From the NCBI GenBank assembly GCA_003612335.1, contig RAYO01000005.1, positions 62,001-126,000 on the forward strand: DNA of 64,000 nucleotides, in the 5' to 3' direction. Made by a program: the position numbers and the translations under genes. How positions within the stretch are numbered: position 1 is the stretch's first letter; each line of letters begins with the position of its first letter. This document shows positions 49,206-58,117 of the stretch, in pieces. Source of the stretch: a bacterium 1xD42-67 (GTDB taxonomy: Bacteria; Bacillota; Clostridia; Oscillospirales; Oscillospiraceae). The notes under the pieces were generated by a model. The model had not been told where the DNA came from and made no database searches. It worked only from the letters and a program-made list of their open reading frames with translations.

Positions 49206-49667
49206 CTACTGTGTCTGATACAGCATGCAGGAGACCTCTCCATCTTCGATCGAGATCAGCCCGTAGCTGGACCGGGCGGAGCCGGGGTTCATCATCCACA
49301 GACCGTCTTCCAGCTGCTGGCACAGAGGCTGGTGGGTATGCCCGAAGAGGAGGATGTCCGCGCCCACCGCTCGGGCGTCGGCGATGGCGGCATCATAGGT
49401 GGTCTTGACGCCCCAGCGGTGTCCATGGGACAAGAGGATGGACTTCCCTCCCAAAAAGATCTGCTTTTTGACGGGGACAGAAACGGTCCAGCCGTCGCAG
49501 TTGCCTGGGACCAGACAGAAGGGCAGCTTGGGATAGTGTCCAGCCACCTCCTCGGCATCGGACATCAGATCCCCCAAGTGGATGACCTGCTGGGGCTGAT
49601 GCCGGCCGATCGCAGCGTACATACCGGACAGAGAGCGGTGGGAGTCGGAGAATACCAGGATATCCAA
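49206..49667 (-). CDS. YfcE/MJ0936-type metallophosphoesterase
   Basis: 153 aa with a TTG start (49667-49665) preceded by AGGTGA. Metal-binding motifs are complete: FSDSH (D-x-H), LGDLMSD (GD), GNCD (GN[H/C]D) and SHGH / GHTH. The small size and motif spacing match the YfcE/MJ0936 phosphodiesterase family, which hydrolyses small phosphodiesters in vitro; physiological substrates are mostly unknown. It diverges from the small gene at 49730. Confidence 0.9.
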   Translation of the reverse strand: MDILVFSDSHRSLSGMYAAIGRHQPQQVIHLGDLMSDAEEVAGHYPKLPFCLVPGNCDGWTVSVPVKKQIFLGGKSILLSHGHRWGVKTTYDAAIADARAVGADILLFGHTHQPLCQQLEDGLWMMNPGSARSSYGLISIEDGEVSCMLYQTQ

Positions 49668-49729
49668 ACAGTATCACCTGATCCTTTCTGCGCATATACT
49701 GGGAGTGAGATCTGATAGGAGGGATGGAG

Positions 49730-49969
49730 ATGGGAGCATTGGAACAGGACCGGGAGAAGATCGCTCAGCTGGCCAGATCCAGCGATGCCCAGAAGCTGCG
49801 GGAGCTGCTGGAGCAGCAGAGCGGTCAGGTCCGGCAGGCGGCCCAGCAGGCTGCGGCGGGGGACCCCAGCCAGCTCATGGAGATCATGGGCCAGCTGATG
49901 CACAGCAAGGAGGGGGCCGCGCTGGTGGACCGGATCGGCGCCCAGGCCAAGCAGGCGGGATTGGGGTGA
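49730..49969 (+). CDS. Small helical protein, 79 aa, first of a three-gene set
   Basis: The start at 49730 has AGGAGG 7 nt upstream; an ATG at 49724 is too close to it. The peptide is entirely helical and Gln/Ala-rich (EKIAQLARSSDAQKLRELLE; SQLMEIMGQLMHSKEGAALV). Similar small proteins occur in Oscillospiraceae followed by the same two partners, but no function is known. A hairpin follows before the second gene. Confidence 0.7.
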   Translation: MGALEQDREKIAQLARSSDAQKLRELLEQQSGQVRQAAQQAAAGDPSQLMEIMGQLMHSKEGAALVDRIGAQAKQAGLG

Positions 49970-49983
49970 GCGCAGTCCCGTCC

Positions 49984-50010
49984 AAGGGGCCCGCCTTTTG
50001 GGCGGGCCCC
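49984..50010 (+). terminator. Hairpin after the first gene of the three-gene set
   Basis: AAGGGGCCCGCC pairs with GGCGGGCCCC around TTTTG. With no T-run it may lower rather than stop readthrough to the next genes. Confidence 0.55.
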
Positions 50011-50068
50011 ACAGATCAGGACAGCAGGGACCGCCGCCCAGCGGTCTGGTGAGGAAGAGGGTGATCCT

Positions 50069-50479
50069 GTGGCAGGGTTCGAGGAACAGTTGAATTCCAT
50101 CCTGGGGAACCAGGAGGCCATGAGCCAGATCATGGCCCTGGCCCGCTCCCTGTCCGGAGAGCCGCCTAAGGATCCCGCGCCCCCTCCGGAGGCCCTTCCG
50201 GAGGGAGGAGGTACTTATCTCCCGGCGGAGCCTCCGTCTCCGGACCTGTCCGCTCTGCTGGGCCAGGTGGATCCCAAGATGATCCAAACGGGGATGGAGA
50301 TCCTTCGCCAGGTCCAGAGCACCGAGGACCGGGGCGCCGCTCTCCTCGACGCACTGCGCCCCTATCTGCGGGAGGACCGGCGGCCCAAGCTGGACCGCGC
50401 CCTTCAGATCGCCCGGATGGTCAAGCTGGTCCGGGCGGCCATGGGGGCCTTTGGGGGAGAGGAGGGGGATCGTGTATAA
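50069..50479 (+). CDS. Unknown helical protein with proline-rich linker, 136 aa
   Basis: GTG start at 50069 with GGAAGAGGG upstream. The first helix (MAGFEEQLNSILGNQEAMSQ) is followed by a Pro/Glu-rich linker (about 31-60) and a C-terminal helical domain with DALRPYLREDRRPKLDRALQ and IARMVKLVRAAMGAFGG. No signal peptide. It overlaps the third gene of the set by 8 nt. The order is shared with relatives, so a joint function is likely, possibly in sporulation, though this is inference. Confidence 0.72.
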   Translation: MAGFEEQLNSILGNQEAMSQIMALARSLSGEPPKDPAPPPEALPEGGGTYLPAEPPSPDLSALLGQVDPKMIQTGMEILRQVQSTEDRGAALLDALRPYLREDRRPKLDRALQIARMVKLVRAAMGAFGGEEGDRV

Positions 50480-50783
50480 CCGATACATCCCGGAGGACGC
50501 GTCCTATGTTCCAGCGGGGAGGCAGGACCGGTCGGAGCGCCCCTGGAGCCGCCCCGATCCAGAAAGCCGCTCCCGTCAGATCCCCTTCCATATCCCAGAT
50601 CTCCTGACCGGGAAGGAGGGGATCACCGATCTGTGGAAGAGCTTCCATCTGGACCGATTCGACAGCGGCGATATCCTGCTGCTGCTCATCGCCCTCTACC
50701 TCTTCGTTGAGGGGGAGGACCTGGAGACAGCCATCGCCCTGGGGCTGGTCGTGTTCCTGGGGCTGGGGGAAGACGGGAGATAG
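50472..50783 (+). CDS. Small protein with C-terminal membrane helix, 103 aa
   Basis: GTG start at 50472, overlapping the previous stop, preceded by GGAGGGGGAT. The N-terminus MYNRYIPEDASYVPAGRQDR is tyrosine-, arginine- and proline-rich. The last 35 residues are hydrophobic with acidic breaks (SGDILLLLIALYLFVEGEDL, then GLVVFLGLGEDGR), giving one or two short membrane segments. It resembles small clostridial proteins with a variable N-terminus and a fixed LLLLLALY...EGED.. tail. Function unknown. Confidence 0.72.
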   Translation: MYNRYIPEDASYVPAGRQDRSERPWSRPDPESRSRQIPFHIPDLLTGKEGITDLWKSFHLDRFDSGDILLLLIALYLFVEGEDLETAIALGLVVFLGLGEDGR

Positions 50784-50814
50784 GGTCGCGGCCCCATGCC
50801 CCTCTGAACAAAGC

Positions 50815-51594
50815 TCATCCGCCCACCGTGTGCAGGACCTCCCGGTCTGGGAGGGCGAAGGAGGCATCGGCAGGGCAGGGGGACTGGACAGGGGAGAATG
50901 CGGTCATGCGGTAGATGAGCCGGCCATCCTCCTCTGTCTCGGCAGAGACGAGCAGGCCGCTGTCCACACTGACCCAGTAGCGCTGGATCTGCTGGGAGCG
51001 GCCGGGCCGGACCTCCACCAGGATACATGGCAGCTCCCCCCGGCTCTCATGACCGGCAGAGACGATCTCATCAGAGTCCAGCTCCAGCACTGTCTCATAG
51101 GTTGGGATATGTTGGGCCAGATCGGAGGATCTGCTGTCTGCCGGAGCGGTCCGGTACTGTTGGGAACCGTCGTACCAATAATAGAGGGTCTCCCCATCGG
51201 TGAGGTCATGGCGGACCGCCCCGGAAGGCAGGGTCTGGCGGCTGTGGGACCAGCCGCCGTCGGTCCAGACCTGGACCTGGGCGGTGGACGAGCCCCCGTC
51301 CCAGAAGGTCTCCACGGTCAGCTCCCGGTAGTAGCTGGTGGGGCGGGCCAACGTAGACACTACTCCGGTGACGGTCTGGGTGGTCACCTCCACACGCTGG
51401 TAGTCCTGCCGGAGGGAGGAGCTGTCTGGGGGCTCGTCCGCCGAGGCGCTGGAGGAGGGGAGGACCACTTTCGGTGTGCGCAGGGCGAAGAGCCCCCGGC
51501 CGAAGCTGGTGAGCATAGCGCCTGCGATGAGGGCCACGATGGCGATGACGATGAAAAGTCGGTTTTTTTGCTCCAAAGGCTCACCTCTTCCCAT
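50815..51594 (-). CDS. Membrane-anchored extracytoplasmic protein, 259 aa
   Basis: Near the N-terminus one helix (about 12-32, RLFIVIAIVALIAGAMLTSF) anchors a large outer domain. That domain contains repeated beta patterns (YYRELTVETFWDGGSSTAQV; LTDGETLYYWYDGSQQYRTA; CILVEVRPGRSQQIQRYWVS) reminiscent of LolA/outer-membrane-lipoprotein-sorting-type half-barrels. The ATG at 51594 has GGGAGG upstream; a TTG at about 51573 with GAGGTGA is an alternative. It lies downstream of wecB and may be in the same transcript. Family not certain. Confidence 0.65.
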   Translation of the reverse strand: MGRGEPLEQKNRLFIVIAIVALIAGAMLTSFGRGLFALRTPKVVLPSSSASADEPPDSSSLRQDYQRVEVTTQTVTGVVSTLARPTSYYRELTVETFWDGGSSTAQVQVWTDGGWSHSRQTLPSGAVRHDLTDGETLYYWYDGSQQYRTAPADSRSSDLAQHIPTYETVLELDSDEIVSAGHESRGELPCILVEVRPGRSQQIQRYWVSVDSGLLVSAETEEDGRLIYRMTAFSPVQSPCPADASFALPDREVLHTVGG

Positions 51595-51645
51595 AGGGCG
51601 GCCTCCCGACCGCCTGGGATCTTCCTGATCAAGGGGGATCGATCA

Positions 51646-52794
51646 TCAGGGCCTGAACTCTTCAGGGGGCGTCTCCCTCAGCCCGAAGTGCCAGGCGATG
51701 GCGTCAGCGATCCGGCGGCAGGCATGGCCATCTCCATAGGGGTTCGCAGCATGGGCCATCTTGTCATATTCGCTCTGATCGGACAGCAGCTGGGCGGCCA
51801 TCTGGAAGATGGTCTCCTCCTCCACGCCGGCCAGACGCACCGTTCCAGCGGCCACCGCCTCGGGACGCTCTGTCTCCCGGCGCAGGACGAGGACCGGCTT
51901 GCCCAAAGCGGGGGCCTCCTCCTGGAGCCCGCCGGAGTCGGTCATCACCAAACAGCATCGGGCCATCAGATTGTGCATCTCCCGCACATCCAGAGGGGCG
52001 ATCAGGTGGATCCTGGGATGACCGTCCAGATATCGATGGGCCGTTTCCTGGACCACAGGGGACAGATGGACAGGGTAGACCAGCTCCGTCTCGGGGAAGG
52101 CGTCGGCGATCCGGCGCAGGGCGGTCATGATAGCGGTCATGGGCTGGCCGTAGTTCTCCCGCCGGTGACAGGTGACCAGGATCAGCTTCCGATCGGACCG
52201 GCTCAGGACATCAAGGGCCTTTTCTGTAAAGTGAAAATCCTTTATCACCGTTGTTGACAGGGCATCTATCACCGTGTTGCCTGTCAAATAGATCCCCTCC
52301 GTGATATGTTCCCGGATCAGATTCTCCCGGTTGGACGGGGTGGGACAGAAGTGGAGGTCCGCGATGGCGCCCACCATCTTCCGATCCATCTCTTCTGGGT
52401 AGGGGGACCATTTATCATAGGTACGCAGACCTGCCTCCACATGGCCCACAGGGATCTTGTGGTAGAAGGCGGCCAGGGCCCCGGCGAAGGTAGTGGATGT
52501 GTCACCGTGGACCAGCACCAGATCGGGCTTGGCTGCTTCCAGTACCCGATCCATGCCTGTCAGGCACTTGGAAGTGATGGTGGACAGGGTCTGCCGGGGC
52601 TCCATGATATCCAAGTCGTAGTCTGGCTCGAGGGAGAAGATATCCAGCACCGAGTCCAGCATCTCCCGATGCTGGGCAGTGACGCAGCACAGGGCGTCGA
52701 AGCCCGGACGTTTGGCCAGCTCCAGGGCCAGAGGGGCCATCTTGATGGCCTCCGGCCGGGTGCCGAAGACGGTCATGACTTTGATCTCGTTCAT
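51646..52794 (-). CDS. wecB: UDP-N-acetylglucosamine 2-epimerase (non-hydrolysing)
   Basis: 382 aa. KVMTVFGTRPEAIKMAPLAL, LVLVHGDTSTTFAGALAAFY, VGHVEAGLRTYDKWSPYPEE and LTGNTVIDALSTTV in the first half, and MTDSGGLQEEAPALGKPVLV in the second, are the family marks. It makes UDP-ManNAc, used for teichoic acid linkage units and other surface polymers. Start ATG 52794 overlaps the end of tagO, matching the biochemical link: TagO makes the lipid-GlcNAc to which ManNAc is added. Confidence 0.95.
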   Translation of the reverse strand: MNEIKVMTVFGTRPEAIKMAPLALELAKRPGFDALCCVTAQHREMLDSVLDIFSLEPDYDLDIMEPRQTLSTITSKCLTGMDRVLEAAKPDLVLVHGDTSTTFAGALAAFYHKIPVGHVEAGLRTYDKWSPYPEEMDRKMVGAIADLHFCPTPSNRENLIREHITEGIYLTGNTVIDALSTTVIKDFHFTEKALDVLSRSDRKLILVTCHRRENYGQPMTAIMTALRRIADAFPETELVYPVHLSPVVQETAHRYLDGHPRIHLIAPLDVREMHNLMARCCLVMTDSGGLQEEAPALGKPVLVLRRETERPEAVAAGTVRLAGVEEETIFQMAAQLLSDQSEYDKMAHAANPYGDGHACRRIADAIAWHFGLRETPPEEFRP

Positions 52795-53948
52795 TTTTCT
52801 GATCGGTCCTCCTCACCGAAGAAATTCCCGCTGTCCATAGGCCGGCTCTGGCGGGGACGGGCCACCCGGCTGCTGCCGGAGGAGTGCTGGGGGGGCTGTC
52901 CGGAATCACCGTTGTGATCCAGATACAGCTTGCTGGCCACGGCTCCGGCGGCACACAGGGCCAGGAGGAAGAGCATGGCCCGGACCACGCCGATGGTGGT
53001 GAGCACCACGGCGGACAGGCCCAGGATCGCGCTGATGATATAGAGCACCGCCACCGCCTGTTTTTGGGAGAAGCCCATGTCGATGAGCCGGTGGTGGATG
53101 TGGCCCCGATCGGGCTTCATGGGGGACTGGCCATGGGACACCCGGCGCAGGATCGCGAAGCAGGTGTCGAAGATCGGCAGGCCCAGCATGAGGAAGGGGA
53201 CGGCGAAGGAGATGATCGCATAGAACTTGAACAGCCCCTGGATGGACACCGTGGCCAGGATGAAGCCCAGGAAGGTGGCACCAGTGTCTCCCATGAAGAT
53301 CTTGGCTGGGTTCAGATTATAGGGCAGGAACCCGATGCAGCTCCCCGCCAGAGCGGCCATGAGGATCGCGACGTCTGGCTCGGCCACGATCAGCGCGATC
53401 ACCAGCAGGGTCATGGAACTGATAGTGGACACCCCGCAGGCCAGTCCGTCCAGCCCGTCGATCAGGTTGACGGCGTTGGTGATCCCCACGATCCAGACCA
53501 CTGTGATGGGGACAGAGAGCCAGCCCAGCTCCCAAAACGCCTCTTTGCTGAAGATGTTGGGGTTGGAGAGGAACTGGATCTGATTGCCCTGGAGCACGGC
53601 GATGAGGGCCGCTCCGATCTGGACCAGGAACTTGGGCTTGGCGGGCAGGGCATAGATGTCGTCGAAGATGCCCAAGATCAGGATGACCACCCCGCCCAGC
53701 AGCATCCCGCGCAGCTCTGGGGTGAGGGGCAGGAAGATCAGCACGCTGAGGATGAAGCCAAAGAAGATCGCTAATCCTCCCATCCGGGGGATCGGGTGGT
53801 CGTGCATCCGGCGGTCGTCCCTGGGGACGTCCACCGCCCCCACCCGAAAGGCCAAGGAACGGACCACCGGCGTGGAGATGAGGGCCACCAATGCGGCGAC
53901 CAGGAGGGCGGCCAGGGCCAGCCCGACAGAGGGAAGTTGGATCGGCAT
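52791..53948 (-). CDS. tagO: Undecaprenyl-phosphate GlcNAc-1-phosphate transferase
   Basis: 385 aa with about ten membrane helices. Conserved motifs are RRMHDHPIPRMGGLAIFFGF, GIFDDIYALPAKPKFLVQIG (DD motif), TNAVNLIDGLDGLACGVSTI and FMGDTGATFLGFILA, plus the histidine-rich DRGHIHHRLIDMG loop. These define the WecA/TagO/MraY family. It starts wall teichoic acid or other surface polymer synthesis at the membrane. A Pro/Ser-rich cytosolic tail (about 355-385) is unusual. It is coupled with wecB by a 4-nt overlap. Confidence 0.92.
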   Translation of the reverse strand: MPIQLPSVGLALAALLVAALVALISTPVVRSLAFRVGAVDVPRDDRRMHDHPIPRMGGLAIFFGFILSVLIFLPLTPELRGMLLGGVVILILGIFDDIYALPAKPKFLVQIGAALIAVLQGNQIQFLSNPNIFSKEAFWELGWLSVPITVVWIVGITNAVNLIDGLDGLACGVSTISSMTLLVIALIVAEPDVAILMAALAGSCIGFLPYNLNPAKIFMGDTGATFLGFILATVSIQGLFKFYAIISFAVPFLMLGLPIFDTCFAILRRVSHGQSPMKPDRGHIHHRLIDMGFSQKQAVAVLYIISAILGLSAVVLTTIGVVRAMLFLLALCAAGAVASKLYLDHNGDSGQPPQHSSGSSRVARPRQSRPMDSGNFFGEEDRSEK

Positions 53949-54062
53949 AGTTGAGGACCTCTTTTATCTATGGGTTTCCCTATCATAGGACAAGGGCTCT
54001 GCCCCTGCCTTTCGATAGTTTGCCGCATCTGTGTGGAGCGAAGTCATCCGATGACGCGGCGC

Positions 54063-55061
54063 TCACCTGGGCACGAACCCCACTTTTTTATATACCTTGC
54101 GCAGGGTCTTGTTGGCTGTATAGGAGGCTTTTTCGGCTCCGGCTTTATATACGCTCTCCAGATATGCCTTGTCTGCCAGGATCCGGGTGGCCTCCTCCCG
54201 GATGGGACGCAGGGTCTCGATCACCGCGTCGCCCACAGCGGGCTTGAATCTGCCATAGCCTTGGCCGGCGAACTCCGCCTCGATCTCGTGGAAGGACTTG
54301 CCGGTGACAGCGGAGTAGATGTTCATCAGGTTGGCCACGCCGGGCTTGTTGATCGGGTCATAGCGGACGGGATCTACGGTGTCGCTGTCGGTAACGGCCC
54401 GCTTGAACTTCTTTTGGATGGATTCCGGTGCCTCCATGAGGAAGACACAGCCCTCCGGGGTGGATTTGCTCATCTTGCTGTCCGGCGAGGTCAGGCCCAT
54501 GACCCGAGCTCCTGCCTTGGGGATATATGGCTCAGGCATCTTGAAGACGTCGCCGTAGATCCCGTTGAACCGCTGGACGATGTTCCGGGTCAGCTCCACA
54601 TGCTGTTTCTGGTCCTCGCCCACAGGGACGAAATCTGGCTGGTAGAGGAGGATATCTGCCGCCATGAGGGCGGGATAAGTGAACAGACCGCCATTGATAT
54701 TGTCCTTGTGCTTGGCGGACTTGTCTTTGAACTGAGTCATACGGCTGAGCTCGCCGAACATGGTGTAGCAGTTGAGCACCCAGCCCAGCTCAGCGTGCTG
54801 CGGGATGTGGGACTGGATGAACAGGGTGTTCTGTTCCGGGTCCAGGCCGCAGGCGATATACTGGGCCAGCTGCTCCAGGGTGCGGCGGCGCAGATCCGCG
54901 GGGGTCTGGCGGACGGTGATGGTATGCATATCCGCCATGAAGTAGTAGCAGTCGAACTCCTCGGCCCGGGCCGCCCAGTTCTTGATGGCTCCCAGGTAGT
55001 TGCCGAGGTGGAGCTCTCCGCTGGGCTGGATGCCGGAGAGCATCACTTTTTTCTCATCCAT
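54063..55061 (-). CDS. trpS: Tryptophanyl-tRNA synthetase
   Basis: 332 aa. The class I signatures are SGIQPSGELHLGNYLGAIKN (HIGH variant HLGN) and DSKMSKS (KMSKS). The FVPVGEDQKQHVELTRNIVQ segment also fits TrpRS. It charges tRNA-Trp with tryptophan. Start at 55061 supported by AAAGGAGCAAAGGCAC; the longer frame crosses the promoter. The leader of about 50 nt is too short for a T-box, so control by uncharged tRNA is not seen. Confidence 0.97.
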   Translation of the reverse strand: MDEKKVMLSGIQPSGELHLGNYLGAIKNWAARAEEFDCYYFMADMHTITVRQTPADLRRRTLEQLAQYIACGLDPEQNTLFIQSHIPQHAELGWVLNCYTMFGELSRMTQFKDKSAKHKDNINGGLFTYPALMAADILLYQPDFVPVGEDQKQHVELTRNIVQRFNGIYGDVFKMPEPYIPKAGARVMGLTSPDSKMSKSTPEGCVFLMEAPESIQKKFKRAVTDSDTVDPVRYDPINKPGVANLMNIYSAVTGKSFHEIEAEFAGQGYGRFKPAVGDAVIETLRPIREEATRILADKAYLESVYKAGAEKASYTANKTLRKVYKKVGFVPR

Positions 55062-55118
55062 GTGCCTTTGCTCCTTTTTCTCCAGGTGCTGAGGCCAGCG
55101 CCTGCATGATATCATCAT

Positions 55119-55147
55119 ATTGTACCACCGATAGGGAAGAAAGGCAA
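55119..55147 (-). promoter_or_regulatory. Promoter of trpS
   Basis: Minus strand TTGCCT (55142-55147), 17-nt spacer, TACAAT (55119-55124). Confidence 0.65.
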
Positions 55148-55236
55148 CTGTTTTGGGCCCTTTAACAGGAGGGGGAAGGAAAGATTTCCAATTTGGACAT
55201 AAATATGATATCCTTGTTGGGAAAGGGGGGATCTCT

Positions 55237-55515
55237 GTGCCCTGGTATGTCTACATCCTTCGCTGTGGGGACGGCACACTGTATACCGGGATCACTGACG
55301 ATGTGGAGCGGCGCCTGGCCGTCCACCGGACCGGCAAGGGAGCCAAATATACCCGCGGCCGGGGACCGTTGGAGCTGGTCTATACCGAGCAGGTCCCCGA
55401 CCGGTCTGCTGCCCTGCGGCGGGAGGCGGCAGTCAAAAAGCTGTCCCGGAAGGAGAAGGAGGCGCTGATAGGAAGGGGACAGGGGAGGATCCCTCCAGCT
55501 GTCCCGCCGGACTGA
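55237..55515 (+). CDS. GIY-YIG nuclease-domain protein (UPF0213/YhbQ type)
   Basis: 92 aa with GTG start at 55237 (AAAGGGGGG 8 nt upstream). The motif is complete: WYVYILRCGDGTLYTGITDD (YVY...YTG), R in RRLAVHR, and Glu in YTEQVPDRSAAL. This stand-alone GIY-YIG group includes YhbQ; roles in DNA repair or RNA processing have been suggested but not settled. The C-terminal tail (RIPPAVPPD) is unusual and proline-rich. It stands alone before the ddl promoter. Confidence 0.88.
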   Translation: MPWYVYILRCGDGTLYTGITDDVERRLAVHRTGKGAKYTRGRGPLELVYTEQVPDRSAALRREAAVKKLSRKEKEALIGRGQGRIPPAVPPD

Positions 55516-55547
55516 GGCGGCGGTCCGGGAAAATTTTCTTGTTCGGG

Positions 55548-55576
55548 TTGAGTATTATTTACAAATGTGTTAGAAT
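55548..55576 (+). promoter_or_regulatory. Promoter of the ddl-murF unit
   Basis: TTGAGT (55548-55553), 17-nt spacer, TAGAAT (55571-55576), in an AT-rich leader of about 75 nt before the ddl start. Confidence 0.65.
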
Positions 55577-55653
55577 ACCGTGTTAGTGATAAAATGTTAT
55601 TTTTATGCCCATATGGAAAAATATAGGAAAGTTTGGGAAACGAGGTATCGTGG

Positions 55654-56709
55654 ATGAAGATCTTAGTTTTGGCGGGCGGACTGAGTCCGGAGCGCAATGT
55701 CTCTCTGTCTTCAGGGGCCATGGTGTGCCAGGCCCTGCGGGAACGGGGGCACCAGGCGGCCCTGGTGGATCTGTTCTTTGGCGTGGATGAGGACGAAGAG
55801 GAGCTGATGGGACTGGAGGGACGGTACTCCGCTCCCATCCCGGAGGAGTTGAAGAAGGTGGCCCGGGAGGCTCCGGATCTGGATCAGCTGCGGGCCAGCC
55901 GCCCCGGGCCCTCCGCCATCGGACCCCGGATCTTTGAACTGTGCCAGGAGGCGGACATCGTCTATCTGGCTCTCCATGGCGCCTGCGGTGAGGATGGCCG
56001 GATCCAGGCCGCGCTGGATCTCCTGGGCGTGCCTTACACCGGATCGGGCTGTCTGGGCTCCGCCATCGCCATGGATAAGGACCTGACCAAACGGCTGGTG
56101 GCCGGACAGGTGACCACCCCCCGATGGGAGACGGTCACCGTCACCCGGGAGAACATCGGACAGCTGACAGAGCGCACCCAGCTGCCGGCGGTGGTGAAGC
56201 CCATCGCCAGCGGCTCTTCCATCGGGGTGTACATCGCTAAGACCCGGCAGGAGCTGGAGCGGGCCCTGGAGGAGAGCATCCATCTGGGGGGGCGCACTGT
56301 GGTGGAGGAGCATATCCAGGGCCGTGAGATCCAGGTGGCGATATTGGGGGACCGGGCCCTGCCCTCCATCGAGATCATCCCCAAGGAGGGATTTTACGAC
56401 TACGCCAACAAATACCAGCCCGGCGCGGCGCTGGAGGTCTGTCCCTCCGAGATCCCCGCCGCGTGGGAGAAGGCCGTCGGCGACGCTGCACTGACCGTTT
56501 TCCGGACCATTGGGCTATCTGTCTATGCCCGGGCCGACTTCATCATCACAGAGGACGGCACCCCCTATTTCCTGGAGATCAACACTCTTCCCGGTATGAC
56601 TCCCACCAGCCTGGTCCCCCAGGAGGCAGCGGCTGCGGGCCTCAGCTATGGAGAGCTGTGTGAGACCATCATCCAAAGCTCTTTGGAGGCCTGGAAGGAG
56701 GGACGGTAA
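55654..56709 (+). CDS. ddl: D-alanine--D-alanine ligase
   Basis: 351 aa. It has the ATP-grasp fold: LAGGLSPERNVSLSSGAMVC at the N-terminus (phosphate-binding), LHGACGEDGRIQAALDLLGV, KPIASGSSIGVYIAKTRQEL, and the closing FLEINTLPGMTPTSLVPQEA with Mg ligands. It joins two D-alanines for the peptidoglycan stem peptide. An ACGAGG site lies upstream of ATG at 55654; an in-frame ATG at 55633 is possible. The stop overlaps the murF start by one base, and MurF is the enzyme that uses the D-Ala-D-Ala product. Confidence 0.96.
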   Translation: MKILVLAGGLSPERNVSLSSGAMVCQALRERGHQAALVDLFFGVDEDEEELMGLEGRYSAPIPEELKKVAREAPDLDQLRASRPGPSAIGPRIFELCQEADIVYLALHGACGEDGRIQAALDLLGVPYTGSGCLGSAIAMDKDLTKRLVAGQVTTPRWETVTVTRENIGQLTERTQLPAVVKPIASGSSIGVYIAKTRQELERALEESIHLGGRTVVEEHIQGREIQVAILGDRALPSIEIIPKEGFYDYANKYQPGAALEVCPSEIPAAWEKAVGDAALTVFRTIGLSVYARADFIITEDGTPYFLEINTLPGMTPTSLVPQEAAAAGLSYGELCETIIQSSLEAWKEGR

Positions 56710-58100
56710 TGGAGACCATCACCCTATCTCAGCTGCTAAAAGCAGTGGAAGGAGAACTGCTGGGAGAGTTCCGGCAGATGGACGCTCCCATCCTCCAAGT
56801 GGAGACGGACAGCCGCTCCATCCACGCCGGCGCCCTGTTCCTTCCCCTGGTGGGAGACCGGTTCGATGGTCACAGCTATATCGCCTCTGCCCTGGAGGGG
56901 GGGGCGGTGGGCTGTCTCACCGCCCGAGAGCTGGAGCGTTACCGGGCCGACCGATTCTATGTCAAGGTGGACGACACCGAGAAGGCCCTGGGCCGTCTGG
57001 CCTCCTGGTATAAGGACCGATTCCCGATCCCGTTCATCGGGGTGACTGGGAGCGTGGGCAAGACCACCGCCAAAGATATGCTGGCCGCTGTCCTGGGCAC
57101 CAAATATAAGGTGCTCAAGACCGAGGGGAACCATAACAACAACATCGGGCTCCCCTTGACCCTGCTGGGCCTGAGCTCCAGCCACCAGATCGCTGTGCTG
57201 GAGATGGGGATGGACAGATTCGGGGAGATCGACTATCTGTCCAAGATCGTCCGGCCCGACCTGGGGGTCATCACCAATATCGGCGACGCCCATATCGAGC
57301 GGCTGGGCAGCCGTGAGAACATCTTCAAGGCCAAATGTGAGCTCCTGCCCCACATCAGACCGGATGGACTGCTGATCCTCAACGGGGACGATCCCCTTCT
57401 GGTCTCTCTGAAGGACCACGCCCCTGTCCCCACCGTCTTCTGCGGCCAAGGGGAGGGCTGCGACTACCGGGCCCAGGTCACCGGGGGAGACGGCGTGAGC
57501 CACATCCACTGCCGCCTCACCACTCCGAGGATGGATCGGGAGGTGAAGGTCCCCGCTCTGGGAGAGCACATGATCTACCCTGCCCTCATCGCGGCGGCGG
57601 TAGGGGAGCGGTGCGGACTTTCCCCCGATCAGATCGAGGAGGGGCTGCTCCACTTCGTCCCCACTCGGATGCGGATGAACGTCCTGCGCCGGGGGGAGGG
57701 GATCACGATCCTGGACGACACCTATAACGCCAATCCCCAGTCTATGCGGGCGGCCATCAGTGTGCTGGCGGACAGCCAGACCGGACGGAAGGTAGCCATT
57801 TTGGGGGATATGCTGGAGCTGGGGCCCTTTGCTCCCGCCCTCCACAATGGGGTGGGGGAGTGCTTGGGCAAGTCTAAGATCGACTGCCTGGTGGCAGTGG
57901 GGGAGCTGGCCCGGCATATCGCCCAGGGCGCCCAAGACGCCGGCGTCCCCCAGATCGTCTACTGCCGCACCCGGGAGGATGCTAAAGCGGTCCTCCCCCA
58001 GGTAGTGGGGCCGGACTGCACCGTCCTCCTCAAGGGCTCACGGGGCATGAAGCTGGAGGAGCTCACCGCCCGACTGCTGGAGCTGACGAAAGAGGCATGA
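56709..58100 (+). CDS. murF: UDP-MurNAc-pentapeptide synthetase (MurF)
   Basis: 463 aa. The Mur ligase P-loop GVTGSVGKTTAKDMLAAVLG is near residue 115, with the KTEGNHNNNIGLPLTLLGL metal/substrate segment and the ILDDTYNANPQSMRAAISVL C-terminal domain typical of MurF. It adds D-Ala-D-Ala to UDP-MurNAc-tripeptide. Co-translated with ddl (TAATG). Two unknown genes follow it closely. Confidence 0.96.
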   Translation: METITLSQLLKAVEGELLGEFRQMDAPILQVETDSRSIHAGALFLPLVGDRFDGHSYIASALEGGAVGCLTARELERYRADRFYVKVDDTEKALGRLASWYKDRFPIPFIGVTGSVGKTTAKDMLAAVLGTKYKVLKTEGNHNNNIGLPLTLLGLSSSHQIAVLEMGMDRFGEIDYLSKIVRPDLGVITNIGDAHIERLGSRENIFKAKCELLPHIRPDGLLILNGDDPLLVSLKDHAPVPTVFCGQGEGCDYRAQVTGGDGVSHIHCRLTTPRMDREVKVPALGEHMIYPALIAAAVGERCGLSPDQIEEGLLHFVPTRMRMNVLRRGEGITILDDTYNANPQSMRAAISVLADSQTGRKVAILGDMLELGPFAPALHNGVGECLGKSKIDCLVAVGELARHIAQGAQDAGVPQIVYCRTREDAKAVLPQVVGPDCTVLLKGSRGMKLEELTARLLELTKEA

Positions 58101-58117
58101 CAGAAAGGAAGATGACC

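Noticed and set aside
55061-55118. T-box leader upstream of trpS
   Set aside because: The promoter lies only about 50 nt before the start codon; there is no room for a specifier stem or the conserved T-box sequence.
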